Assembly: GCA_012518475.1 (NCBI GenBank)
Contig: JAAYSB010000017.1
Location: 1-6,600 of the forward strand
From: Intrasporangiaceae bacterium
GTDB taxonomy: Bacteria > Actinomycetota > Actinomycetes > Actinomycetales > Dermatophilaceae
Length of the DNA: 6,600 nucleotides
Reading direction: 5' to 3'
This document shows, one piece after another, positions 1 through 6,405 of the stretch (position 1 is its first letter; every line of letters starts with the position of its first letter). Made by a program: the position numbers and the translations under genes. The notes beneath the pieces are model-generated. The model saw only the letters and a program-made list of their open reading frames with translations, ran no database searches and was not told where the DNA came from.

Positions 1-90
1 GAGGACGATGACGGTGACCGATCCGGTGACGAAGGCGGCAGCGCACGCGAGCCGCGTCGTGACGGACTGGACGGTGTCGTCACCGCGCAC
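1..90 (-). CDS. Possible N-terminus of a divergent membrane protein (partial, doubtful)
   Basis: Reading the minus strand from a GTG at 90-88 gives 30 open codons to the window edge. They start MRGDDTVQSVTTRLACAAAF and continue with a Val/Thr-rich hydrophobic run. Residues about 14-30 could be the first transmembrane helix or a signal peptide. Almost every codon ends in C or G, and the plus-strand frame of the neighbouring LuxR gene has stops across this stretch (9, 15, 27, 60, 102), so that gene does not explain it. Against the call: no clear ribosome binding site precedes the GTG, only 90 bases are visible, and a plus-strand frame (from ATG 8) is also open here with acceptable codon use. 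If real, it is transcribed away from the LuxR/AraC pair. No family can be assigned. Confidence 0.25.
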   Translation of the reverse strand, partial: MRGDDTVQSVTTRLACAAAFVTGSVTVIVL

Positions 91-173
91 GGCACCGACC
101 GTGACGTGGGCCAGGCCGGCCAGAGCGGTCCCGGCAGGAGGTCGGGCAGGTCGATGGACCGGCCGTCGCCATC

Positions 174-704
174 GTGGACGTCCACAACGACCTGGTTGCG
201 TGCTCGGATGCGGCGTTCGACTACATGGAGCGCCTGAGATGGGGCCCCGTGTCGGAAGGGCCGGTGAACGGACTGCCCGCGATGATGGTGGCCGGCTGGC
301 TACGGTCATCGGGGACGCTCAGCACGTCGTGGCGCGTGCGCGCCCGTGACGGCGAGTGGGTCCTGATCCGGGCCGGGCTGGTCCCCGACGCGGGAACCGG
401 CAACGTCGTCCTCACCTTCGAGCCGGCGCCGGTGGCGGTGATCGCGCCGCTGGCGGCCACCGCATACGGGCTCACGGCGCGCGAGCGTGAGGTGATGGGC
501 CACTTGCTCGCTGACCGGACCCGCGAGCAGATCGCCCGGGCCCTGTTCGTCAGCCCCTACACCGTCCAGGACCACCTCAAGAGCATCTACGCCAAGACCG
601 GCACCTCTGGTCGCCGTGGCCTCATGGCCCTACTGACCGGGTCGGAGTGCCTGCCGCGGATGGGCGCGCCGATCGGTCCGGACGGCTGGTTCACGGCGCG
701 GTGA
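174..704 (+). CDS. LuxR-type HTH regulator, probably 5'-truncated
   Basis: DNA-binding transcription regulator. The C-terminal third is a clear LuxR/GerE helix-turn-helix: residues about 97-155, with AYGLTAREREVMGHLLADRT, then ALFVSPYTVQDHLKSIYAKT as the recognition helix region. Before it, residues 1-90 look like the later part of a PAS-like sensor domain, as in actinobacterial LuxR proteins of roughly 350 residues. The start is the problem. The only in-frame start is GTG at 174, yet the seven codons just before it (153-173, DGPAVAI) already read like the first strand of this sensor fold. The frame is open back to 105 with no ATG, GTG or TTG, and is then closed by TGA at 102 and several earlier stops. 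The gene is therefore either a remnant that lost its N-terminal half or carries a frameshift. Its stop overlaps the start of the AraC gene. The HTH call is secure; whether the protein is functional is not. Confidence 0.8.
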   Translation: MDVHNDLVACSDAAFDYMERLRWGPVSEGPVNGLPAMMVAGWLRSSGTLSTSWRVRARDGEWVLIRAGLVPDAGTGNVVLTFEPAPVAVIAPLAATAYGLTAREREVMGHLLADRTREQIARALFVSPYTVQDHLKSIYAKTGTSGRRGLMALLTGSECLPRMGAPIGPDGWFTAR

Positions 705-1543
705 TCTTCGAGGAACGCCGACTCAGCGGTGCGGCGAGCGCCGTCGCCACGCGGGCCTGGGTCCTCGAGACCGAGCCGCTGGGGGCATACGAGAAGATCC
801 TGCCGCTGCCCTTCGCGCATCTCATCGTCAACCTCTCCGACCCCTACCGGATCTTCGACCGCGACGGGAGGGCCACCGACGTGGCCGACGCCTTCGTCTC
901 CGGGCTGCAGTCGGCCTACCTCGTGATCGAGGCGCCCGCGCTGATCCGGCACGTGGGGCTCGAGCTAACCCCGCTCGGTCTCGAGGCGCTCCAGACCGGC
1001 AGTGGTCGCCGGGCGGCTGGGCGCGTGCAGGACGCCCGCGCTCTGCTCAGCGGGATCGATGATCTCGTGACAGGTATGCGGTCGGCCCCCGACCTCGACG
1101 CTGCACTGGATCTCATGGTCGGGTGGGTCGGGGGTTCGCAGGCCGTCGACCCTCTCGTCGCCGCCGGTCTGCGGCTGCTCGAGGAGGAGCCCACGCGGGC
1201 GATCTCCGGCGTCGCCGCGGCCCTGGAACTCCCGGTCAGCGGCTTCATCAGCCGCTTCCGGGCAGCGACCGGCGTGACGCCGAAGCAGCACGCGATGGTG
1301 CTCCGCTTCCACCGCTTCGTCGATGCCGTGCACGAGGCCGGCGGCGTGCCGAGCTGGGCGGACCTGGCAGCGGCCGCCGGCTACTACGACCAGCCGCACG
1401 TCATCCGCGCGTTCCGACGTTTCAGTGGGTGGACGCCCTCCGAGTACTTCCGTCTGGTCACCGAATACGGTCCGGGCGCAGCGCATTTCGTGCCGCTGGA
1501 GCAGGTGCCCGTCAGCGCAGCCGCAGGTCACGCACGCTCGTAG
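701..1543 (+). CDS. AraC-family transcriptional regulator (DUF6597-like N-terminus)
   Basis: A 280-residue transcription factor. The C-terminal AraC/XylS DNA-binding domain has two helix-turn-helix units: residues about 164-196 (ISGVAAALELPVSGFISRFR, ending GVTPKQ) and about 215-250 (WADLAAAAGYYDQPHVIRAF, then RRFSGWTPSEYF, the usual AraC signature end). The N-terminal half, about residues 28-95 with PLPFAHLIVNLSDPYRIF and VIEAPALIRHVGLELTP, resembles the DUF6597 sensor region found on short AraC proteins; its ligand is unknown. I chose GTG at 701 because it forms a GTGA overlap with the LuxR stop and gives the usual family length. A GTG at 647 would add 18 residues that look like LuxR shadow. 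No good Shine-Dalgarno sequence precedes 701, which fits translational coupling. Its 3' end overlaps the opposing DUF4287 gene by 16 bases. The regulated target cannot be read from the window. Confidence 0.88.
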   Translation: MIFEERRLSGAASAVATRAWVLETEPLGAYEKILPLPFAHLIVNLSDPYRIFDRDGRATDVADAFVSGLQSAYLVIEAPALIRHVGLELTPLGLEALQTGSGRRAAGRVQDARALLSGIDDLVTGMRSAPDLDAALDLMVGWVGGSQAVDPLVAAGLRLLEEEPTRAISGVAAALELPVSGFISRFRAATGVTPKQHAMVLRFHRFVDAVHEAGGVPSWADLAAAAGYYDQPHVIRAFRRFSGWTPSEYFRLVTEYGPGAAHFVPLEQVPVSAAAGHARS

Positions 1544-2070
1544 GCGGCGCGCAGCCAGCCGAGCACCTCGTCGTCGATGTCGTCGACACCGCTGAGGTCG
1601 ACACTGTGGGTGCACATGCCGCCCTGTTCACGCAGACGCCCCGTCGCCGCCTCCCCGCGCAGGTTCAGCCCCAGCCGGACCCGCCGCGAGCTGGGCACCT
1701 CGATGAGGGCGAACTGCTTGGACCGCCTCAACGAGACACCCGTCTTCTTCGGCGCCACCTCGACGTCGGCACCCAGGTCGCGGGCGATGGCGACGAGCCG
1801 GTCGCACACCGGCCGCAACGGAGCCTTGCCCCCTGCGTACTGCGCGTCCACGAGGTCCTCGTCCGACACCGGACCGGCATCCCTGGCCCGGTGCATCGTG
1901 ACGATCAGGTTCGCGAAGCCGTGCGTGATGCCGTGCTCGGCCTTGAGCAGAGCCAACGCCTTGCCGTGGGTGAGGTGGCCGGCCTGGTCGAGCACCGCAT
2001 ACCACTCCTCGAGCGAACGGCCGGTGCGCGTTGGGAGGTTGTCGATCATGGTCTGCGTCTGCGGGTCCAT
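1528..2070 (-). CDS. DUF4287/DUF5655 domain protein
   Basis: A 180-residue cytoplasmic protein of unknown function; there is no signal peptide or membrane segment. The N-terminal part, about residues 5-60, matches the DUF4287 pattern (GRSLEEWYAVLDQAG, then HGKALALLKAEHGITHGFAN). The C-terminal part, about 80-178, matches DUF5655 (VEVAPKKTGVSLRRSKQFAL, LGLNLRG, MCTHSVDLS, LGWLRAAY). Such two-domain proteins are common in actinobacteria. The DUF5655 part is often described as possibly nucleic-acid related, but I know of no firm biochemical role. The start is ATG at 2070-2068; there is no strong Shine-Dalgarno sequence before it, and the longer open frame upstream runs through the opposing DUF1330 gene and is a shadow. 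It is divergent from DUF1330 and convergent with AraC. Family assignment is confident; function is open. Confidence 0.88.
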   Translation of the reverse strand: MDPQTQTMIDNLPTRTGRSLEEWYAVLDQAGHLTHGKALALLKAEHGITHGFANLIVTMHRARDAGPVSDEDLVDAQYAGGKAPLRPVCDRLVAIARDLGADVEVAPKKTGVSLRRSKQFALIEVPSSRRVRLGLNLRGEAATGRLREQGGMCTHSVDLSGVDDIDDEVLGWLRAAYERA

Positions 2071-2178
2071 GAGGTGAACGCTGCCAGCCGCGAGCCCGGC
2101 GGGATTGTACGAAATGCGTCCTGGCACACTCGTGGTCGGAAATGTCCCCTCGCGCCTCGCGGGAAACAGGAGCAGATC
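2071..2178. promoter_or_regulatory. Divergent intergenic region with candidate minus-strand -10 box
   Basis: These 108 bases separate the starts of the DUF4287 (minus) and DUF1330 (plus) genes and must hold promoters for both. On the minus strand, TACAAT at 2109-2104 differs from the sigma-70 -10 consensus by one base and lies about 34 bases before the ATG, leaving a leader of roughly 27 bases. No recognisable -35 sits at a 16-18 base spacing. On the plus strand TTGTAC at 2105-2110 resembles a -35, but I see no matching -10. This is a consensus-based guess and no operator repeat stands out. Confidence 0.35.
2168..2173 (+). promoter_or_regulatory. Ribosome binding site of the DUF1330 gene
   Basis: AGGAGC ends five bases before the ATG at 2179; the GGAG core (2169-2172) is six bases from it. 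It is the clearest plus-strand Shine-Dalgarno sequence in the window and fixes the DUF1330 start against the longer frame that runs in from upstream. Confidence 0.7.
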
Positions 2179-2595
2179 ATGACCGCCCACATCGACCCCG
2201 GCCGAGCGAGTCTGGACGCGCTGCGGGAGCTGCCCCAGGACCATCCGATCCACATGCTCAACCTGGTCCGGTTCCGCGACCTGGCCGACTATCCCGAGGG
2301 GCACGAGCATGCCGGCAAAGGGTGGAGCGGACGGCGGGCATACCAGGAGTATGCGCGGGCCAGCGGCCCGGTCTTCGCCCGCCTGGGCGGGGCGATCGTC
2401 TGGCGAGGAGCGTTCGAGGACATGGTGATCGGCCCGCCGGGCGAGCGTTGGGACCAGGGCTTCGTCGCGCAGTACCCGAGTGCCACGGTGTTCCTCGAGA
2501 TGCTCGCCGACCCGGAGTATCGACGCGCCGTCGTCAACCGGACGGCAGCGCTGGAGGACAGCCGCCTGGTGCGATTCGCGCCGGGCGAGGGGTAG
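2179..2595 (+). CDS. DUF1330 domain protein
   Basis: A 138-residue protein with the features of DUF1330, a small dimeric alpha/beta (ferredoxin-like) barrel family of unknown activity. Visible hallmarks are HMLNLVRFR at residues 25-33, YQEYARASGPVFARLGG at 55-71, and WDQGFVAQYPSATVFLEMLA at 91-110 followed by DPEYRRAVVNRTAALEDSRL. The length is somewhat above the usual 95-100 because the loop at about 35-52 is expanded (YPEGHEHAGKGWSGRR), as in the longer actinobacterial members. There is no signal peptide. The start is fixed by a good ribosome binding site. The VOC gene follows after 33 bases and is probably co-transcribed. Some relatives are annotated near small-molecule metabolism, but nothing here shows a substrate. 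A 6-base inverted repeat, GCATAC/GTATGC, lies inside the gene at 2338-2354. Confidence 0.88.
   Translation: MTAHIDPGRASLDALRELPQDHPIHMLNLVRFRDLADYPEGHEHAGKGWSGRRAYQEYARASGPVFARLGGAIVWRGAFEDMVIGPPGERWDQGFVAQYPSATVFLEMLADPEYRRAVVNRTAALEDSRLVRFAPGEG
2338..2354. repeat. Inverted pair GCATAC/GTATGC inside the DUF1330 gene
   Basis: GCATAC, five bases, then GTATGC form a perfect inverted repeat. In the coding frame they spell Ala-Tyr-Gln-Glu-Tyr-Ala, using GCA and TAT, both rare in this window. The same hexamer recurs at nine other places in the window. It may be codon-context bias or a protein- or methylase-recognised site. Confidence 0.4.
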
Positions 2596-2601
2596 CCAGG
2601 G

Positions 2602-2614
2602 GCGCTTCGAGCGC
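2602..2614 (+). other. Small perfect hairpin between DUF1330 and VOC genes
   Basis: GCGCT-TCG-AGCGC is a perfect 5-bp inverted repeat with a 3-base loop, and it occupies the middle of the 33-base gap between the two plus-strand genes. No T run follows, so it is not a standard intrinsic terminator. It might modulate read-through or translation of the VOC gene, or be chance in such GC-rich DNA. Confidence 0.3.
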
Positions 2615-2628
2615 GGCACAGTGGTGCG

Positions 2629-3000
2629 ATGATCGACCACTTCGGGATCAACTGCTCGGACATGGCTCGTGCCGGCGAGTTCTACGACACGGTGCTGGGG
2701 ACGCTGGGGCACCGACGGCTCCTGGACTACGGGGTCGCGGTCGGCTACGGGACGCGGAAGCCGGACTTCTGGATCAGCACGTTCGAGGGCATCGGGCCGA
2801 ACCGCGAGGTGCACGTCGCCTTCACGGCTCCCGATGCCGCGACGGTCCGGGCCTTCCGGGACGCCGCCGTGAGCGCGGGTGCCGAGGTGCTGCACGAGCC
2901 GCGGCTGTGGCCGGAGTACCACGAGAAGTACTACGGGGTGTTCGTGCGCGACCCGGACGGCAACAATGTCGAGGCGGTCTGCCACACCGGCGACGAGTAG
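2629..3000 (+). CDS. VOC/glyoxalase-bleomycin resistance-like family protein
   Basis: A 123-residue single-domain member of the vicinal oxygen chelate superfamily, probably a homodimer and metal-dependent. The protein opens MIDHFGINCSDMARAGEFYD, the usual first beta-strand and helix. The likely metal ligands are His4, His62 (in NREVHVAFTA) and Glu115 (in DPDGNNVEAV), the common 2-His-1-Glu set. The DPDGNNVE loop near the end is the strongest family signature. Relatives include glyoxalase I-like lyases, extradiol dioxygenases and antibiotic-binding proteins; the sequence does not say which. The start is ATG at 2629 with only a weak GGTG upstream. It probably shares a transcript with DUF1330. 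Its end is 26 bases from the end of the opposing lipoprotein gene. Confidence 0.88.
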   Translation: MIDHFGINCSDMARAGEFYDTVLGTLGHRRLLDYGVAVGYGTRKPDFWISTFEGIGPNREVHVAFTAPDAATVRAFRDAAVSAGAEVLHEPRLWPEYHEKYYGVFVRDPDGNNVEAVCHTGDE

Positions 3001-3026
3001 TCGCCTGTTGTGTGGTTGGCGCTGCG

Positions 3027-3635
3027 CTACGCGAAGATGCCCTCGACGATCTCGGCGAGGAAGGCGCGGCCGTTGCGGTTCGACGTCGACAGGTACACCC
3101 ACACGCCGTCCCGCGACACGATGAGTTCCTCCGTGTCCGCAGCCCCGCCGGGCTTCTGGCAGAAGTCCGCGGCGAAGTCGTGCGAGTACTGACACGTGTA
3201 GCCCTCGGCGGGCAGGTCCTCCAGTGCCGCCTCGACGGCGTTGGCCTGCTCGACGGTGCTGATGAGGAGCAGCATCCCGGTGGAGTCGCCGACGATCCAG
3301 TCGCACCCGAGGACCAGGGTGTTGGTCTCCGGCACGGGTCGCACGAATCCCTCACCGTTGCTCTGCAGGGTGAGGTCGCCGATGGCCTCCTGGCGGGTGG
3401 GCTCGGTCGCCAGCGTGGCGCAGTCGGTGGGCAGGATCGGGTCGACCGTGTCGGTGGTCGTCGGGCTGGGTGACGGCGTGGTGGGGGCGGCCGAGGTGGT
3501 CGTCGGCGCCGCTGGGGTGGCGGGCGCGGTCGTGGGAGTCTCCGTCGCTGAGGTCTCCGCCGGCGCGGAGGTGTCTCCCGCGCAGCCGGTCAGGGCGAGC
3601 GCGGCAGCCACCAGCGCGACTCGAAGGATCCTCAT
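3027..3635 (-). CDS. Secreted lipoprotein, DUF3558-like
   Basis: A 202-residue predicted lipoprotein of unknown function. Residues 1-18, MRILRVALVAAALALTGC, form a lipoprotein signal peptide with lipobox L-T-G-C and lipidated Cys18, so the mature protein should be anchored on the outer face of the membrane. Residues 19-65 are a low-complexity Thr/Pro/Ala/Ser linker. The folded part, about 66-202, has four cysteines (72, 111, 148, 159) in a spacing consistent with two disulfides, and a C-terminal segment GVWVYLSTSNRNGRAFLAEI. This plan resembles DUF3558-type actinobacterial lipoproteins, but the family assignment is tentative. The start at 3635 is supported by GGAG five bases upstream (complement of 3641-3644). 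It lies 115 bases downstream of the GH65 gene on the same strand, so it may have its own promoter. No functional link to the sugar operon is shown. Confidence 0.85.
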   Translation of the reverse strand: MRILRVALVAAALALTGCAGDTSAPAETSATETPTTAPATPAAPTTTSAAPTTPSPSPTTTDTVDPILPTDCATLATEPTRQEAIGDLTLQSNGEGFVRPVPETNTLVLGCDWIVGDSTGMLLLISTVEQANAVEAALEDLPAEGYTCQYSHDFAADFCQKPGGAADTEELIVSRDGVWVYLSTSNRNGRAFLAEIVEGIFA

Positions 3636-3750
3636 GGTCGCTCCAACCGGGTTGTTCGGGGGTGGTGGGATGACTGTAGTGCCGACCTGTGGTGTCAGAC
3701 GAGGGATGGAGCACCCGGCTGGCACCACACCAGCGCCGAGAGCACTTCGC
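3636..3750 (-). promoter_or_regulatory. Intergenic region before the lipoprotein gene
   Basis: These 115 bases separate the GH65 stop from the lipoprotein start on the minus strand. They hold the lipoprotein ribosome binding site (complement of 3641-3644) and a weak hairpin just after the GH65 gene. A CTGACA resembling a -35 lies on the minus strand around 3698-3693, but the nearest -10-like hexamer, TACAGT, follows at about 14 bases, too short for a standard promoter. A promoter is likely here from gene spacing but not demonstrated. Confidence 0.3.
3716..3738 (-). terminator. Weak hairpin after the GH65 gene
   Basis: On the minus strand CGGC-GC-TGG, a 7-base loop, then CCA-GCCG can form a 7-bp stem with a 2-base bulge, starting 12 bases after the GH65 stop. 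No T tract follows. Actinobacterial terminators often lack T runs, but the stem is short, so this is a low-confidence terminator. Confidence 0.25.
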
Positions 3751-6405
3751 TCAGGGCTCGCTGCCGGGTGGCAGGTGGACGGGCACGGGACCGTCGGAGT
3801 CGAGCACCTCGTGCGACCAGCTGTGCGGGACGACACCCGGCGACACGGGCCCGGCCTCCCCCGGGTCCTCCGGGTCCCGCACCGTCGGGGTGCTGCCGCC
3901 CTCGAAGTGCTGACCGGGCCCACCCTCGCGTCGCGGGCCCTGGTCCAGGAGCTCGACCCGGACCTCCTGCGTGCCGACCTCGACCTCCGCACCCCGGACG
4001 GTGACCCGGACGGTGTCCCCGGTTTCGACGACGAGGTGGATGGCGTCCGCTTCCACCCGGATCCGCAGCCGTGAGCCCTGCCAGCGCATCCGCCAGGTGA
4101 GGGTGGACCACACCTCCGGGAGCCGCGGCTCGAAGGTGAGGACCCCGCCGTGGTCGCGCATACCGCCGAATCCTGCGACGAGGGCCCCCCACACCCCGCC
4201 GGTGGAGGCGACGTGCACGCCGTCCACGGCGTTGCCGTGCCGGTCGTCGAGGTCGACGAACAACCCGGCGTAGAAGTAGCGCAAGGCGAGCTCGTGGTAT
4301 CCCACCTCGGCCGCCACGATCGACTGGACCACGGCCGAGAGGGTCGAGTCACCCGTCGTGATCGGGTCGTAGTAGTCGAAGTCGGCGAGCTTCTCCCGGG
4401 CCGTGAACTGGTCCCCGGCGAGGTAGAGAGCCAGCACGATGTCGGCCTGCTTGAGCACCTGGAAGCGGTAGATCACCAGCGGGTGGTAGTGGAGCAGCAG
4501 CGGACGCTTGTCATCCGGTGTCGCGTCCAGGTCCCAGATCTCCCGCTCAAGGAAGTGCTCGTCCTGCGGGTGGACGCCGATCCGCTCGTCATAGGGGATG
4601 TACATCCCGTCGGCCGCCCGCTCCCACTCCTCGACCTCCCGCTCGCCCAGGGCCAGCCTCGTGGTCGCGCGGGCGAAGCCACGCGGGTCGGTGAAAGCCA
4701 GCTCGCGCACGGCCTCCACCGCCGCCCAGAGGTTGAGGCGGGCCATGACGTTGGTGAACAGGTTGTCGTTGACGACCGAGTTGTACTCATCCGGTCCGGT
4801 CACCGAGTGGATGTGGAAGCTCTGGTCGCCGTTCTGCTGCCAGAAGCCCAGGTCGGCCCACAGGCGAGCCGTCTCGACGAGGATGTCGACGCCCTGGTCG
4901 AGGAGGAACTGTCGGTCGCCCGTGGCCCGCACATACTTCATCAGGGCGTAGGCGACGTCGGCGTTGATGTGGTACTGCGCCGTGCCGGCAGCGAAGTATG
5001 CCGAGGCCTCCTCGCCGTTGATCGTGCGCCACGGGAAGAGCGCACCGAACTGCGCCATCTCCGCCGCCCGCCGCCGGGCGTCGTCGAGCATCCCGTGCCG
5101 GAACCGCAGGGCGTTGCGGGCCGCCTGCGGATGGGTGTAGACGAGGAACGGCAGCACATAGCACTCGGTGTCCCAGAAGTAGTGTCCGCCATATCCGGAG
5201 CCGGTCAGACCCTTGGCCGCGATGCCGTGCGAGCCGGCCCGGATCGAGGCCTGGCCCAGCTGGAACAGGTTCCACCGCACCGCCTGCTGGAGGTGGCCCA
5301 GGTCCTCCTCCGCCCCCTCGACCACCACGTCGGACTCCGCCCAGAACCGGTCCCAGGTCTGCGCGTGCTCGGTCTGCAGGGCCGCGACGCCCCGAGCCTC
5401 GGCCCGGTCGAGGGTGCGCCCGCACCGGTCGGCCAGCTCCCGCGTCGGGATCCCCCGTGACGTGTGCACGGCCACCGTCTTGACGACGCGGACCGGCTGC
5501 CCCTCACGGGCCTCGACCCGGTAGACGTGTTTGCCGAGATCGGCCTCGACAGAACACTTCTCCGTCCAGTCGTTGTCCGTCTCGATGGCGTGCTGGGTCA
5601 TCATCGCCAGCGTCATCCCCGAGTTGTGGGTGCGATAGCCGAGGAGTATGCGGCCCTCGCGCACCTCTGACAGCACCGGATCGAGGACGCGGTGCTCGAA
5701 GGCCTCGGCGCGGCGCGGGTCCAGCCCCTCACCCATCGCGGCGGCGCGGACGTGGTACTCGTCCGAGCCGTCCTGCCGGTTGAGGACCTGGCTGGAGATC
5801 ACGAGCGACGCATCACCGTCCAGCATCTCCACCTCGAGCGTCAGCACGGCGAGGTGGCGCTCGACGACGCTGGTCATCCGGGTGCTGGAGATCCGCACCC
5901 GCTTGCCGGCGCTGGTGCGCCACACCAGGTCGCGCCGCAGCACCCCGTCGCGGAAGTCGAGGGCGCGCTCGTACTCCTCGAGGTCGGCGACGGCGAGGAG
6001 GAACGGCTCGTCGTCGACGTAGAGCTTGATGGTCTTGGGGTCCGGGACGTTGACGATCGTCTGGCCGACGCGGGCCAGGCCGTAGGCCTCCTCCGCGTGC
6101 CGGATCGGCCAGGTCTCGTGGAACCCGTTGACGAAGGTGCCGTGCGTGTGGGTGTCGCGGCCCTCCTCCACGTTGCCGCGCAGGCCGAGATAGCCGTTGG
6201 AGACCGAGAAGATCGTCTCGGTCACCCCGTGGTCGTCGCGGTCGTATGCGTTCTCGACCAGCCGCCACGGGTCGACCGGCCACCGGCTGCGGTCGAGAGG
6301 ATCCACCGGCTCCGGCGGACGGTGCAGCGACCCGATCCGCTGCTCCGTGGGCGTCCCCGGGCGGGCCCCCGGCAGGCTCGTGCTGCCCATGCCGCGGCTG
6401 CTCAT
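3751..6405 (-). CDS. Glycoside hydrolase family 65 protein, probable alpha-glucosyl disaccharide phosphorylase
   Basis: An 884-residue cytoplasmic enzyme. GH65 members split maltose, trehalose, kojibiose, nigerose or trehalose 6-phosphate, mostly by inverting phosphorolysis to beta-glucose 1-phosphate. The N-terminal beta-sandwich spans about residues 45-310 (FSVSNGYLGLRGNVEEG at 66-82). The (alpha/alpha)6 catalytic barrel spans about 370-720: YGGHYFWDTECYVLP at 405-419, PWRTINGEEASAYFAAGTAQ at 458-477, GPDEY at 537-541 holding the expected general acid Glu540, KQAD at 652-655, and GDSTLSAVVQSIVAAEVGYH at 685-704, where phosphorylases carry the phosphate-binding Ser. A C-terminal beta-domain covers about 725-820. 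Two extensions are unusual: about 40 residues at the N-terminus and a Gly/Pro/acidic tail at 822-884. The ATG at 6405 overlaps the HAD stop (ATGA) and has GGAG eight bases upstream. The HAD mutase partner favours a phosphorylase; the exact disaccharide cannot be read. Confidence 0.93.
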   Translation of the reverse strand: MSSRGMGSTSLPGARPGTPTEQRIGSLHRPPEPVDPLDRSRWPVDPWRLVENAYDRDDHGVTETIFSVSNGYLGLRGNVEEGRDTHTHGTFVNGFHETWPIRHAEEAYGLARVGQTIVNVPDPKTIKLYVDDEPFLLAVADLEEYERALDFRDGVLRRDLVWRTSAGKRVRISSTRMTSVVERHLAVLTLEVEMLDGDASLVISSQVLNRQDGSDEYHVRAAAMGEGLDPRRAEAFEHRVLDPVLSEVREGRILLGYRTHNSGMTLAMMTQHAIETDNDWTEKCSVEADLGKHVYRVEAREGQPVRVVKTVAVHTSRGIPTRELADRCGRTLDRAEARGVAALQTEHAQTWDRFWAESDVVVEGAEEDLGHLQQAVRWNLFQLGQASIRAGSHGIAAKGLTGSGYGGHYFWDTECYVLPFLVYTHPQAARNALRFRHGMLDDARRRAAEMAQFGALFPWRTINGEEASAYFAAGTAQYHINADVAYALMKYVRATGDRQFLLDQGVDILVETARLWADLGFWQQNGDQSFHIHSVTGPDEYNSVVNDNLFTNVMARLNLWAAVEAVRELAFTDPRGFARATTRLALGEREVEEWERAADGMYIPYDERIGVHPQDEHFLEREIWDLDATPDDKRPLLLHYHPLVIYRFQVLKQADIVLALYLAGDQFTAREKLADFDYYDPITTGDSTLSAVVQSIVAAEVGYHELALRYFYAGLFVDLDDRHGNAVDGVHVASTGGVWGALVAGFGGMRDHGGVLTFEPRLPEVWSTLTWRMRWQGSRLRIRVEADAIHLVVETGDTVRVTVRGAEVEVGTQEVRVELLDQGPRREGGPGQHFEGGSTPTVRDPEDPGEAGPVSPGVVPHSWSHEVLDSDGPVPVHLPPGSEP

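Noticed and set aside
174..185. Perfect 12-base palindrome GTGGACGTCCAC at the putative LuxR start
   Set aside because: It codes for Val-Asp-Val-His in the conserved sensor strand. With one copy only and no matching site elsewhere in the window, chance is the simpler explanation.
1123..2595. Plus-strand frame of 490 codons that would fuse AraC-region sequence to DUF1330
   Set aside because: The upstream part is out of frame with the AraC protein and Arg-rich; the DUF1330 start at 2179 has its own good ribosome binding site, so this is not a fusion gene.
1528..3306. Long minus-strand open frame of 592 codons spanning DUF4287 and beyond
   Set aside because: Only the part from ATG 2070 downward looks like protein; the upstream part is an Arg/His-rich shadow of the DUF1330 and VOC genes, typical of high-GC DNA.
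3241..4074. Plus-strand 277-codon frame rich in Val/Gly/Ala over the lipoprotein and GH65 tail
   Set aside because: It is the complement of the lipoprotein's Thr/Pro linker codons, giving an artificial Val/Gly-rich translation; the lipobox and ribosome binding site on the minus strand are decisive.
4150..5460. Long plus-strand open frame of 436 codons opposite GH65
   Set aside because: It is a Val/Arg/Glu-rich antisense shadow of the GH65 gene with no recognisable domain; the minus strand reads a clear enzyme throughout.
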